Shown here: positions 18,408 to 27,439 of the stretch, piece by piece
Numbering within the stretch: position 1 is the stretch's first letter
Layout of the letters: each line of letters opens with the position of its first letter
From: Roseiarcus sp963749715
GTDB taxonomy: Bacteria > Pseudomonadota > Alphaproteobacteria > Rhizobiales > Beijerinckiaceae
Length of the DNA: 64,000 nt
Reading direction: 5' to 3'
Assembly: GCA_963749715.1 (NCBI GenBank)
Contig: CAVVNR010000015.1
Location: forward strand, 186,001-250,000
The notes under the pieces: model-generated
What the model was told of the DNA's origin: nothing
What the model saw: only the letters and a program-made list of their open reading frames with translations
Databases searched by the model: none
Position numbers and translations under genes: made by a program

Positions 18408-19109
18408 TCAAACGGAGTCGCGCGCCAGCAGCGCCGGCAATTCCGCGAGCGTCGTGATCTCGAAGTCGGGCTTGCCGGGAAGCCGCTCGCGGCGCTGGCC
18501 GTAACGGTTGCACCAGACGACGCGCATGCCGAAGTCCGAGGCGCCATGCGCGTCCCAGGCGTTGGACGACTGGAACGCGATCGCGCCCGCAGGCAGAGCC
18601 AGCGTGTCGAGCGCATATTGATAGACTTTGGGATGGGTCTTGAACGCGCGAACCGCGTCGGCCGACAGAACGGCGTCGAACATGGCTTCGAGCCCCGACC
18701 GCTTGACGAGCGCGTCGAGCATCGCCGGCGAGCCGTTGGAGAGGATGGCGGTCTTGAAACCCGCCGCGCGCAGCGCGCCAAGGACTGCGGGAACTTCAGC
18801 GAACGGCTCGAGGCCGAGATAGAGCTCCATCAATTGCTCGCGCAGGATCGGGCTCGTGAGATCGAGGCTTTCGAGGGCGAAATCGAGCGCGTCCCCGGTC
18901 ACCTGCCAGAAATCGACGTAGCGGTTCTCGAGGGTGCGGAGCCATGTGTACTGAAGCTGTTTGTCGCGCCACAGCGCCGTCAGCGCCGCGCGCCGATCGG
19001 CTGGAATATCAGCGCAGCGCGCCGCGGCGGAAGCAAAGTCGAACAGCGTGCCGTAGGCGTCGAAGACGCACGCGCTCACGCCTGTGAGGGAGTGTGATTT
19101 GCTCGTCAT
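18408..19109 (-). CDS. Haloacid dehalogenase, type II
   Basis: This 233-residue HAD protein has the type II pattern: nucleophile in VFDAYGTLFDF, Arg in QLQYTWLR, Ser/Asn in ILSNGSPAML, Lys in KTHPKVYQ and FQSSNAWDAHGASDFG near the C-terminus. Members hydrolyse (S)-2-haloalkanoates to (R)-2-hydroxyalkanoates. ATG 19109 is preferred over an upstream TTG nine bases earlier. Whether it truly dehalogenates or acts on a phosphorylated metabolite cannot be said, but the active-site set matches characterised dehalogenases. The next gene upstream on the same strand ends 25 bp away. Confidence 0.85.
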   Translation of the reverse strand: MTSKSHSLTGVSACVFDAYGTLFDFASAAARCADIPADRRAALTALWRDKQLQYTWLRTLENRYVDFWQVTGDALDFALESLDLTSPILREQLMELYLGLEPFAEVPAVLGALRAAGFKTAILSNGSPAMLDALVKRSGLEAMFDAVLSADAVRAFKTHPKVYQYALDTLALPAGAIAFQSSNAWDAHGASDFGMRVVWCNRYGQRRERLPGKPDFEITTLAELPALLARDSV

Positions 19110-19133
19110 GGCGATCAACTCATCCGCCCGCGG

Positions 19134-20963
19134 TTACGGCGTTTCCGTGGCCTGCGCGAGCTTCCCTTCCAGCGACGCGATCCGCTTTCGCAAGTTCTCG
19201 CTCTCGATCTGGGCATAAGCGAATTCCGCGTCATGGGCGAGGCTGCCCAGGAGGCGCCGCTCGCTGCTGTCGAGATCGGTTCCAGCCTCGTGGCCGCCAT
19301 AGAGGAGAATCGCGTAGCAGCGCCGCGGGTTGCCAACCGGCACAGCGAGAATCGGCCGCGCGAGGTCGTGCGGAAGCGGGCCGAGCGATGCGTGCGCGCC
19401 ACCGACCGAATCGAGAGCGTACGGCTTCCGATCGAACCTTGGGGCGACTATCGCTTCGTCGCTGGCGAGCGCTTCGACGTCGCCGGCGCCCCATCCAGCG
19501 CTCGCCCGCCGGCGGAAGACGCCGTCCTGCTCGCGAAATAGCGCTGCCGACGCCAGAGACAGCGAACGCTTTGGCTCGTTCACCAACAGCCTCTCTATCT
19601 CAGCAAGGCTGTCCGCATGGAGAATGGTCTCGCCCACCGTCGCGAGGCGCCGTTCGGCGCGGATGAATTCGCGATTGAACAGCCGGTCGGCGAGCTCGGT
19701 CGTGAATTCGTGCGCGCGCGCGAGCAGATAGACCAGGCCCGAAGCGACCGCCACCCAGGCCCAGTAGGGCATGTGGATATATTCGTCGATCACCTCGATC
19801 TGCTTGTGGAGGAAGAGGACGGGAACGCTGAGCAGAAGGCCGAGGACGGTGGCGCGCCGCAACGGGATCCAGACATTGACCACCGTCGGGCGGCGCACCG
19901 CCTCGACGACGAACAGACACAGGACGCCGTTGACAAGGTAGAGGAGGCCGGCGATCTCCTCCGACCTGAGCCCCTCGCCGAGCAACTCGGCAAACAGCGA
20001 GGTTTGCTGAGAGAGCTGGGCGAGCAGATAGGCCGGCAGGCCAATCAGGCAGCCCCAGATCACCCAGCGAATGCGCTGATAGTCGCGGGGGGACAGATCG
20101 CGGCGGCGTTCGATCAGGATCGCGAGCGCAGCGACGCTGACCGCGAAGCCGATAAAGAACATGCTTCGCATCCATGTTTCGCCAGGATAACCGAACACGC
20201 TTCCCATGCCCGCGAGCGTGACCGCGAGGAACAGGATCGAAATCGCCGGCAGGGCCCGCTCGACGTTTCGCCATCGGCCTTCGATCCGATCGAGCGGGGT
20301 CCTCAGCGCAAACAGCAGAAGCCCGGTATAGGCCGCGGCCTGCATCACTACCGAAATGAAGTCGTTGACCAGGAGCGCCCATGGCCAAAGCTGGGCCCAG
20401 GCCCAGAACTGGAACGCCTCCCCGGGATTGAACTGGATCACGTAGGCGAAGAAGCCCCAGGTCATGGCTCCAGGACGGGTCCACACCAGCCATGCCGCGC
20501 CGAGCACCACCAGGATGCCCGCGATCGTGTCCAGCGCGATGATGATCTCGAACAGACGGTTGTCAGGGCGCGGCTCTGCGGTCAGCCTGACTTCTCGCGC
20601 CGGGCGGTCGTCCGCCCCGACGACGATAAGTCTCGCCTCGCGACCCGGCACGACGTAGTTCACCCCGCCAAACTGCGACAGAACGCTGGCGCATAGGTCG
20701 GTATCGACCGGGATGCAGCGCATAGCGGTGAGGTCGAGCCGATCACCGACGCGAAGGCCCGCCCGCCATGCGGGCGAATCCTCTTCGCTGGCGAACGGGC
20801 CCTGGACGTCGTAGATCAAGCCATCGCCATTGGTCGCGAGACCAAAGGAGCCGAGCGGGCGAACGACCCGGAGAAAGTCGGGCGCAACCATCGCCAGCGC
20901 GTAGAGCGTGAGAATCACGAGCGCGACGCGGCCGAAAAGACTTGCGCCGTTCCGGTCACCCAT
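19134..20963 (-). CDS. PDZ-like/multi-membrane-span/GAF-like protein without a kinase domain
   Basis: ATG 20963 follows GGAGGA. The 609-residue order is: one N-terminal membrane helix (about 11-28); a soluble segment with GDGLIYDV and SPAWRAGLRVGDRLDL, typical of PDZ domains (about 48-125); a block of around seven further hydrophobic helices (about 140-400); then a cytoplasmic region with ADRLFNREFIRAERRL, a GAF-like fold, and a terminal short coiled coil (ENLRKRIASLEGKLAQ). This resembles the sensory half of some membrane histidine kinases, but there is no H-box or ATPase. It may sense a periplasmic ligand and signal through a partner. I know no named family for the full length. Confidence 0.6.
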   Translation of the reverse strand: MGDRNGASLFGRVALVILTLYALAMVAPDFLRVVRPLGSFGLATNGDGLIYDVQGPFASEEDSPAWRAGLRVGDRLDLTAMRCIPVDTDLCASVLSQFGGVNYVVPGREARLIVVGADDRPAREVRLTAEPRPDNRLFEIIIALDTIAGILVVLGAAWLVWTRPGAMTWGFFAYVIQFNPGEAFQFWAWAQLWPWALLVNDFISVVMQAAAYTGLLLFALRTPLDRIEGRWRNVERALPAISILFLAVTLAGMGSVFGYPGETWMRSMFFIGFAVSVAALAILIERRRDLSPRDYQRIRWVIWGCLIGLPAYLLAQLSQQTSLFAELLGEGLRSEEIAGLLYLVNGVLCLFVVEAVRRPTVVNVWIPLRRATVLGLLLSVPVLFLHKQIEVIDEYIHMPYWAWVAVASGLVYLLARAHEFTTELADRLFNREFIRAERRLATVGETILHADSLAEIERLLVNEPKRSLSLASAALFREQDGVFRRRASAGWGAGDVEALASDEAIVAPRFDRKPYALDSVGGAHASLGPLPHDLARPILAVPVGNPRRCYAILLYGGHEAGTDLDSSERRLLGSLAHDAEFAYAQIESENLRKRIASLEGKLAQATETP

Positions 20964-21022
20964 CGACCGATCCTCCGCGGGGAAGGCCACGGGCCTCCTT
21001 CAGCCGTCAATGGGCCGGCAAG

Positions 21023-21571
21023 CTAGCCGGGGCGAAGGTCTTTGTACATAAGCCGGGTCGCGTCGTACCGGGCCTCGAAAGCATCGCGCGCGTAATGCGG
21101 AATCGCGCCGGCGAGACTATAGCCGAGCGAGCGATATAGGGCTTCCGCCGCATCGCCCGCAGTGTCGAGGGTAAGCAGCCAGCGGCCTTCGGTCGCGGCC
21201 CTCCGTTCGATTTCGCGCATCAGGGCGCGGGCGACGCCGGCGCGGCGAAAGGCCGGGTCGACCAGCACCTTGGAGACCTCGGCGTGATGACGCTTGCTCG
21301 GCATCGAGTCGAGATCGAGCTGCGCAGTGCCAGCGACGTCGGCGCCGAACCTCGCGATCAGCACGGCTTTGGCGCCGACCGCGTGTGAAGGAGCGACCCG
21401 ATTCCGCCAATAGGCGCGCGCCTCGTCCCGGCCGAACGGCATGATGAAGCCGACGCTTGCGCCTCCGTGCACGCAGGCGTGCAGAATGTCGGCGAGGCGG
21501 TCCAGGGTTTGCGCGAACGAAGTCGGATCGAGAGCGGCTACGGCGATGGGCTTGGCTTCCATGAGGCTCAC
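21023..21571 (-). CDS. GNAT-family acetyltransferase
   Basis: This 182-residue protein has GNAT motif A as KVLVDPAFRRAGVARALM (about 115-132), preceded by AGTAQLDLDS and followed by LDTAGDAAEALYRSLGY. GTG 21571 would overlap the stop of the upstream XRE-cupin gene by 4 bases; an ATG nine bases later is the alternative. The tight coupling suggests one operon in which the regulator controls the acetyltransferase. It probably N-acetylates a small amine or antibiotic with acetyl-CoA in the cytoplasm; the acceptor is unknown. Confidence 0.85.
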   Translation of the reverse strand: MSLMEAKPIAVAALDPTSFAQTLDRLADILHACVHGGASVGFIMPFGRDEARAYWRNRVAPSHAVGAKAVLIARFGADVAGTAQLDLDSMPSKRHHAEVSKVLVDPAFRRAGVARALMREIERRAATEGRWLLTLDTAGDAAEALYRSLGYSLAGAIPHYARDAFEARYDATRLMYKDLRPG

Positions 21572-22137
21572 CGCAGGACGAGAATGTAGCGCGCCGGGCG
21601 GCTCCCGGCGGAATGAAAACGGCTCGCCCCCATGAGCTTGTAGCGAAGACAGTCGCCGCAGTTCAGACGGCTTACAGTTCCCTCGATCGTCAGTTCGAGC
21701 GCGCCGTCCTCAAGATAAAGATGATGCTCAAGGCCGGGGCGCGGCGGCAATGGATAGTCAATGCTTGCGCCGGCTGGCAGTTCGCAGCGCAGCACCTCGC
21801 AATCGAAGTCGAGCGAGGGCGGCGAGACCGAGCGGCGGCGAAAGCCGGTGGCGGGATCGACCCACTCCGGCTGGTCGCAGCGAGCGACAAGCGCCGGCGC
21901 TTCGCCTTCGATGTCGGCGAGCAGGCGCGAGACCGTCGAGCCATGCGCTCCAGCGAGCCGCCCGAGCACGGAGGCGGTCGGGCTCACCTCGCCGTTCTCG
22001 ATCCGCGACAGTGAGGCGCGGCTCACTCCGCTCCTCGCTGCGAGCTCATCGAGCGACCAGCGCCGCGCGCGCCGCAACGCGTGCAGGCGCTCGGCGAGCC
22101 GAAGGTCGGAGGCTCGGAATGGGGCGTCAGTTTCCAT
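21568..22137 (-). CDS. XRE-family regulator with C-terminal cupin domain
   Basis: Residues about 13-67 form a helix-turn-helix (LAERLHALRRARRWSLDELA, SGVSRASLSRIENGEVSPT). Residues about 105-185 form a cupin (SIDYPLPPRPGLEHHLYL, ALELTIEGTVSRLNCGDCLRY). This architecture belongs to small-ligand-responsive repressors such as the PuuR and SutR groups. It directly precedes, and overlaps, the GNAT gene. An inverted pair TTTCC/GGAAA lies across its start codon (22131-22146) and could be its own operator. The ligand is unknown, but operons of this kind often deal with an amine. Confidence 0.85.
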   Translation of the reverse strand: METDAPFRASDLRLAERLHALRRARRWSLDELAARSGVSRASLSRIENGEVSPTASVLGRLAGAHGSTVSRLLADIEGEAPALVARCDQPEWVDPATGFRRRSVSPPSLDFDCEVLRCELPAGASIDYPLPPRPGLEHHLYLEDGALELTIEGTVSRLNCGDCLRYKLMGASRFHSAGSRPARYILVLR

Positions 22138-22146
22138 ATTCGGAAA
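22131..22146 (-). promoter_or_regulatory. Candidate operator over the XRE-cupin start codon
   Basis: TTTCC (22131-22135) and GGAAA (22142-22146) form a dyad with a 6-bp spacer overlapping the start codon at 22135-22137. Autoregulators of this family often bind such dyads. Only one copy was seen, so this is tentative. The remaining 290 bp between this point and the divergent panE gene shows nothing else. Confidence 0.25.
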
Positions 22147-22431
22147 ATAATCTCAGAAACGAGAAGGTCAAGCAGAGGACGCGCCGCTCCTCCGTGCGAT
22201 CCGCACGCGTCAACCGCAGTCCTACCCGATGGACAAGGCGATCGCGGCGGCGGAACTGCCAAAGGCTTTTGTCTGTCATCGCCGCAATTGTGCTCCTGCC
22301 CGAAGGGCTTCCCCCGAAAAGTCCGCCGTGGTCAATCGGTTGCAGAACAGCATCAACCTTGCGCTGGTTTCGGCCGTGCCATAGGGCGGAGCGACGGCGC
22401 GAGGTCCAGCTCATGACGGAGGATCGGCCAG

Positions 22432-23370
22432 GTGAGAATACTCGTTGTCGGAGCAGGCGCGGTCGGCGGCTATTTCGGCGGACGTCTGTTGCAGGCGGGT
22501 CGAGACGTCACGTTTCTCGTTCGGCCGCGCCGGGCAGCCGCGCTGGCGAAAAGCGGACTGTCGATTCGAAGCAGGTTCGGCGACTTTCACCATCCGTCGC
22601 CCCCGATCGTGCTGCAAGAGGGCCTCGCTCGGCCGTTCGATCTCGTGCTCCTGAGCTGCAAGGCCTATGACCTCGAGGGCGCGATGGAGACGTTCGCCAG
22701 GGCGGTCGGAAAGGGCACCGCGATTCTGCCGTTGCTAAACGGCATGCGTCACATTGACGCGCTGTCCGACCGGTTCGGGCCCGAGCCCGTGCTCGGCGGG
22801 CAGTGCGTGATCTCGGCGACCCTCGACGCCGACGGCGCCATCGTCCACCTCAACGATTTGCACGCGATGAGCTTCGGCGAACTCGATGGCCTCCGTTCTG
22901 CGCGGATCGAGGCCATTGCTTCAGCGGTAGTGAGCGGCGGCTTCGACGCCCGGCTCAGCCACGAGATCCGCCAGGAAATGTGGGAAAAGTGGGTGTTCAT
23001 CGCCTCCGCCGCCGGGATAACCTGCCTGATGCGGTCGGCGGTCGGCGACTATGTCGCGGCTGGCGCCTCTGACCTCGCCGCCGGGCTCCTCGGGGAATGC
23101 GCGGCCATCGCGGCGGCGCAAGGCTTCCCGCCGCGCGGGCCGGCGCTCGAGCGAGCGCGCGCGACGCTGACCGCCTCGGGATCGCCGCTGAAGGCTTCGA
23201 TGCTGCGCGACATCGAAGGCGGCCTGCGGGTCGAAGGCGACCATATCCTCGGAGATCTTCTGCGCCGCGCCGACAAGCCGGATGACGGGTCGCTCCTTCG
23301 CATCGCGGCGCTCAGCGTCAAAGCCTACGAGGCGCAACGGACGCGGACCGGGACAGCCGCCGCCGGTTGA
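22432..23370 (+). CDS. panE: 2-dehydropantoate 2-reductase
   Basis: GTG 22432 has GGAGGA at 22418-22423. The N-terminal NADP fold reads RILVVGAGAVGGYFGGRL, then LVRPRRAAAL for the 2'-phosphate. The catalytic Lys is expected in LSCKAYDL, and the C-terminal helix set has EIRQEMWEKWVFIASAAG and GSPLKASMLRDIEGG with the conserved S/D pair. It reduces ketopantoate to pantoate for coenzyme A synthesis. Paralogues of this family also reduce other 2-oxoacids, so the substrate is likely but not proven. At 312 residues it has the normal length. Confidence 0.85.
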   Translation: MRILVVGAGAVGGYFGGRLLQAGRDVTFLVRPRRAAALAKSGLSIRSRFGDFHHPSPPIVLQEGLARPFDLVLLSCKAYDLEGAMETFARAVGKGTAILPLLNGMRHIDALSDRFGPEPVLGGQCVISATLDADGAIVHLNDLHAMSFGELDGLRSARIEAIASAVVSGGFDARLSHEIRQEMWEKWVFIASAAGITCLMRSAVGDYVAAGASDLAAGLLGECAAIAAAQGFPPRGPALERARATLTASGSPLKASMLRDIEGGLRVEGDHILGDLLRRADKPDDGSLLRIAALSVKAYEAQRTRTGTAAAG

Positions 23371-23438
23371 GGCTTGCGCCGCCGGGCGCCTTGGTATATC
23401 GGCGGGCGCTTCGCAAGCACCCGTATGGAGAAAGCGCC

Positions 23439-23675
23439 TTGGCGGACGCCGCGCCGATCAACTGGACGAATGCAGCGACGCTGATCAGCGTCGCGATTCT
23501 CGTAGGCACCGAGCTCGTGGGCGCGGGAGCGGCGGCGGGGTGGGCGATTGGCGGGCTGTTCCAGCTTGGCGAAACCGTCACCGGCATGCTTGAAGGCGTT
23601 TTCGTCTTCGCCGCGCTGACCGGGCTCTTCTATTTCCTGCGTGCAGCGCTCGCGCACGAGCCAATTCGCGGCTAG
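23439..23675 (+). CDS. Small membrane protein, two hydrophobic helices
   Basis: TTG 23439 is preceded by GGAG at the right distance; a longer version from 23367 is possible but its first residues are not helical or hydrophobic. The 78-residue product is mostly two membrane helices (TLISVAILVGTELVGAGAAAGWA and a second ending in AALTGLFYFL). It closely follows panE on the same strand. There is no known domain; small proteins of this type are conserved in Rhizobiales as far as I can recall, without a proven role. Confidence 0.6.
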   Translation: MADAAPINWTNAATLISVAILVGTELVGAGAAAGWAIGGLFQLGETVTGMLEGVFVFAALTGLFYFLRAALAHEPIRG

Positions 23676-23815
23676 CGGCTAGCTGCTCGCAGGCGCGAAA
23701 AGCGCCAAAATCTGCGTCTTTTCCAGAACGTGCGCGGAGCGGCGGAGCCTTCCAGGCCTTCGTCGGAGGCGGCTCAACGGTTGGAGCATCGCGCAATGCC
23801 GGGAGGCCAATGATC

Positions 23816-24505
23816 ATGCCCAATCGGCGAACCGTGCTCCTGGTCGATCTCGACGGCACGCTGACCGACCCGGCCGCGGGCATCGTCGGCTGTTTCCGTC
23901 TGGCGCTCGAAGCGCTGGGGCGAAACCCGCCGGCCGCCGCCGAGCTGACCTGGATCATCGGCCCGCCGCTGCGTCGATCGTTCGCGAACATGCTTGGGGA
24001 CACAGGCGATCCGGAGAAAGCGCTCGGCGTCTATCGTCGCTGCTATTCACACGATGGGCTGTTCGAGGCGGTCGTCTACGATGGCGTACCGGAGGCCTTG
24101 GCCGAGCTTCGGGCGGCGGGGGCGAGGTTGCTTCTCTGCACGGCGAAGCCCCTCGTCTATGCGAAGCGCATTCTCGAGCACTTCGATCTTTGCCGCGAAT
24201 TCGAGGGCGTCTACGGCGCGGAGCTCGATGGACGCTACGACGACAAAGGCGACCTCATCGCCCTAATTCTCGCCGAGCGGGATCTCGACCCCAGCGATTG
24301 CTGCATGTGGGGCGACCGCAAGCACGACGTTCAGGCCGCGAGCAGGCATGCGATTCCGACCATCGGGGCGCTTTGGGGCTACGGCGGCGCTGACGAGCTT
24401 CGCGCGGCAGGGGCTGCGGTTTTGTGCGCCGCGCCGTCCGAGGTCCCGGCTGCGTTTTGGGCGCTTTTGGGCGACCGCCCGCCGCGACTGGCGCGGGCGC
24501 CATGA
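23816..24505 (+). CDS. HAD-superfamily hydrolase, phosphoglycolate phosphatase type
   Basis: ATG 23816 is preferred because GGGAGG lies 9-10 bases upstream; an ATG six bases earlier is too close. Motif I is LVDLDGTLTD, motif II LLCTAKP (Thr), the Lys is in DDKGDLIALIL and motif III is WGDRKHDVQAA. The cap insertion places it with Gph and PGPase-like enzymes. It would dephosphorylate phosphoglycolate or a similar small phosphate. Its stop overlaps the next gene's start by ATGA, so the two are translationally coupled. Confidence 0.8.
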   Translation: MPNRRTVLLVDLDGTLTDPAAGIVGCFRLALEALGRNPPAAAELTWIIGPPLRRSFANMLGDTGDPEKALGVYRRCYSHDGLFEAVVYDGVPEALAELRAAGARLLLCTAKPLVYAKRILEHFDLCREFEGVYGAELDGRYDDKGDLIALILAERDLDPSDCCMWGDRKHDVQAASRHAIPTIGALWGYGGADELRAAGAAVLCAAPSEVPAAFWALLGDRPPRLARAP

Positions 24506-26643
24506 AGGGCCCCAGATTCCGGGCGCCAGGCCGAGCGAGCATGCGAGCCGCGACCCCAGCGCCCCCGCGTGCTCAGACGCGCCCGACGCTTCTTTCCGCT
24601 CATGGCCTTTCCTGGGCCGACGACTACGCCTGGATCAGAGCCCAGAACTGGCGCGAGGTGCTGCGTGATCCGCGTCGGCTGCCGCCCGACATCCGCTCGC
24701 TGCTGAAGGCCGAGAACGCCTATGCAGACGCGGTGCTCGCGCCGACAGCTGATTTGCAACAGGAGCTTCGGCGCGAAATGCGCGCGCGCCTCAAGGAGGA
24801 CGACAGCGAACCGCCGCAAGTCGATGGTCCGTGGGCCTATTACTCGCGCTTTCGACCCGGCGGGCAGCGGCGCATCTATTGCCGCAAGCCCCGCGAGGGC
24901 GGCGCCCAGGCGGTGCTGATCGACGGCGACGCGCGCGCGGAAGGAAGCGCGTTCTTTCATCTCGCCGGCGGGCGCCACTCGCCCGACCATGCGAAATTCG
25001 CCTGGAGTTCCGACGATCTTGGCTCCGAGCTCCTGACCATCAGGGTTCGCGACCTCGAACGACGGGAGGACCTTGCCGACCGCGTTGGCGGGGCGACTGG
25101 AGACGTCGTCTGGACCCGCGATTCGTCGGCGTTCGTCTACGTCGAGCAGGACGAGAACCATCGGCCGCGCCGGGTCATGCTGCATCGGCTCGGGACCGCG
25201 CAGAGCGATGACATCGAAGTGTTCGCCGAGCACGATCCGGCGTGGTTCATCGGCATCGAACCGACCCGGCTCGGCCGCGCGGCGATCATCTCGGTGCACG
25301 GCCACGACGCCTCGGAAGCCCTCGTGGTCGATCTCGACCATCCGACCGCGGCGCCCCTGCTCGTCGCCCCGCGGCGGCCGGGATTTCGTTACGAAGTGAT
25401 GGACCACGGCGATCGCTTCTTCATCCGCACCAACGCCGGCGCGCCCGATTTCAAGATCGCGATCGCGCCTCGCGACGCGCCGCAGGAGGCAAACTGGCGC
25501 GACTTCGTCGCCGTTCGCGACGGACGATTCATCGCCGACGCCACGCTGTTCAAGGACCAACTCGTGCTGCTCACGCGCGAGATGAGCCGGCCACGCCTAG
25601 CCGTCATCGACCTGAAAAGCGGCGAATCGCACGAGATCGCCTTCGACGAGGAGACGTACTTTCTGCGCTTCGAGCCCGTCTATGAGTTCGATACCTCTCT
25701 CATCCGCTTCAGCCATTCTTCGCTTGCAAGGCCGCAGGAAACTTACGACTACGACGTCGCCAATCGGCGGCGCAGCCTTGTCAAGCGGCAGACCATGCCG
25801 CGCGGCTTCGACCCTAAGGCCTACGTCACCCGTCTGCTGTTCGCGCCCACCGAAGAGGGCGAGAGCGTGCCCGTGTCGCTCATCCACGGGCGAGGCTTGA
25901 TCCTCGACGGATCGGCGCCGCTGCTCCTCACCGGCTACGGGGCCTATGGCTACGCGGTCGAGGCGGCCTTTTCGAGCAACCGCTTCTCGCTCATCGACCG
26001 CGGCTTCGTGTTCGCGATTGCCCATGTGCGCGGCGGGGCCGACAAGGGCTGGCGGTGGTACGAGGACGGCAAGCTCGGCAAGAAGCCGAACACCTTCCGC
26101 GATTTCCTCGCCGCCGCGCGGTTCCTGATCGCCGAGGGCTATACCAGCTCGGGTCGGATCGTCGCCCAGGGAGGCAGCGCCGGCGGCTTGCTCATGGGCG
26201 CTGTCGCCAACCTCGCGCCGGAGCTGTTCGCCGGCATCGTCGCCGACGTTCCGTTCGTCGACGTGCTGGCGACGATGCTCGACGCCAGCCTGCCCCTGAC
26301 TCCGGCCGAATGGCTGGAATGGGGCGATCCGATCCACGACCGGGCTGCGTTCGAAACCATCCGCTCCTATAGCCCCATCGACAACGTGCGGGCGCAACGC
26401 TATCCGGCGATCCTGGCGCTCGCCGGCCTTGCCGATCCGCGAGTCACCTATTGGGAGCCGGCCAAATGGGTCGCGCGGCTGCGTGCGACCATGACCGGGG
26501 GCGGGCCGATCCTGTTGCGCACGGCAATGGAGGCGGGCCACGCCGGCGCGTCGGGACGCTTCGACCGGCTCGAGGACGTCGCCCGCCAATACGCCTTCGC
26601 CATCGCCTGCGTCGAGGGCGGGCTCGAGCGGGGGGCCCGGTGA
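24502..26643 (+). CDS. Prolyl oligopeptidase family (S9) serine peptidase, oligopeptidase B-like
   Basis: The start ATG 24502 overlaps the HAD stop (ATGA). It is 713 residues, close to OpdB length. The N-terminal part is a beta-propeller (FFHLAGGRHSPDHAKFAWS, VVWTRDSSAFVYVEQDENHRP). The C-terminal alpha/beta hydrolase has AHVRGGADKGWRWYEDGK, nucleophile QGGSAGGLLMG, acid in ALAGLADPRVTYWEP and His in EAGHAGASGRF, all in order. These enzymes cut short peptides, often after basic residues, in the cytoplasm or periplasm. No signal peptide is evident; the specificity between OpdB and Pop is not certain. Confidence 0.88.
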   Translation: MKGPRFRAPGRASMRAATPAPPRAQTRPTLLSAHGLSWADDYAWIRAQNWREVLRDPRRLPPDIRSLLKAENAYADAVLAPTADLQQELRREMRARLKEDDSEPPQVDGPWAYYSRFRPGGQRRIYCRKPREGGAQAVLIDGDARAEGSAFFHLAGGRHSPDHAKFAWSSDDLGSELLTIRVRDLERREDLADRVGGATGDVVWTRDSSAFVYVEQDENHRPRRVMLHRLGTAQSDDIEVFAEHDPAWFIGIEPTRLGRAAIISVHGHDASEALVVDLDHPTAAPLLVAPRRPGFRYEVMDHGDRFFIRTNAGAPDFKIAIAPRDAPQEANWRDFVAVRDGRFIADATLFKDQLVLLTREMSRPRLAVIDLKSGESHEIAFDEETYFLRFEPVYEFDTSLIRFSHSSLARPQETYDYDVANRRRSLVKRQTMPRGFDPKAYVTRLLFAPTEEGESVPVSLIHGRGLILDGSAPLLLTGYGAYGYAVEAAFSSNRFSLIDRGFVFAIAHVRGGADKGWRWYEDGKLGKKPNTFRDFLAAARFLIAEGYTSSGRIVAQGGSAGGLLMGAVANLAPELFAGIVADVPFVDVLATMLDASLPLTPAEWLEWGDPIHDRAAFETIRSYSPIDNVRAQRYPAILALAGLADPRVTYWEPAKWVARLRATMTGGGPILLRTAMEAGHAGASGRFDRLEDVARQYAFAIACVEGGLERGAR

Positions 26644-26750
26644 GGCCCTGCGCGGAGCGCTCGAGCTGAGGTTTCGCCATTCGGCGGCGGCGCCGAGCGA
26701 GCTTTCAGCTTCCACCGACAGAGACCGGTTCATATTGGGCGCTGGGCATT

Positions 26751-27122
26751 TCACGCATGCGTGGCGAACGCCCAATATTTCGCAAGAATGAAATTCACCA
26801 GCGCGATTATCGTCGCCACCAAGACGAACGAAGCAGTCGCGGGAACCGCATTGCTCTCCTCCAATCGGAACGGAACTATGGCCGACAGCGTCAAGCCGAG
26901 GATCTGGGTCGCGACATATTTCGGGAAAGAGGAGAGATGCGACGCGCGTGACCCAAAAGTGAAGTTCCGTTGCGCCAAATACACCGTCGGGATGAGAACG
27001 AGGTAGGAGACGAAACTAGCAATCCACGCCTCGAGGCCAAAGACGTGGAGGATAGACGAGAGCACAATATAAACTCCGGCGCCGGCCGCGCCGACGCCTA
27101 CGAATTTGGCGAGCGTCCGCAT
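26751..27122 (-). CDS. GtrA-like family membrane protein
   Basis: ATG 27122 follows GAGG and gives 123 residues, the normal size. A longer start would add a non-hydrophobic tail. There are four membrane helices (LAKFVGVGAAGAGVYIVLS, ASFVSYLVLIPTVYLAQR with the NFTFGS motif, a central pair, and ALVNFILAKYWAF). GtrA proteins act with undecaprenyl-phosphate-glucose-type glycosyltransferases, perhaps flipping the lipid-linked sugar. The divergent DPM-like GT2 at 27440 is the likely partner. Confidence 0.85.
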   Translation of the reverse strand: MRTLAKFVGVGAAGAGVYIVLSSILHVFGLEAWIASFVSYLVLIPTVYLAQRNFTFGSRASHLSSFPKYVATQILGLTLSAIVPFRLEESNAVPATASFVLVATIIALVNFILAKYWAFATHA

Positions 27123-27439
27123 TGCGCCTCGTTCTTTCGTCCATGCCTTGACAGGATCATCCTTGCCCTCGAATTGGCATTCGAGAGCGGCGAAGCGAAA
27201 GTCTGGCCACGCCATTCGCAACTCGCCCGCGACGGCGGCCTAAGCCAAAATGAGATGTTCGTAGAAGCCCTTATGCGCGCCAATATCTGAGGTCGCCCGT
27301 CACTTGTCAATGAGTCTATGCGGACCCCTTTTGACCGGTTATGATCCTTTGAAATCCGAAAATATCAAATTTTCTGACCCGGAGCTCGAATCTCTTCGGA
27401 CGTGCCGTTGTTTGATGACCGTTCGATGATGGAGGTGGG

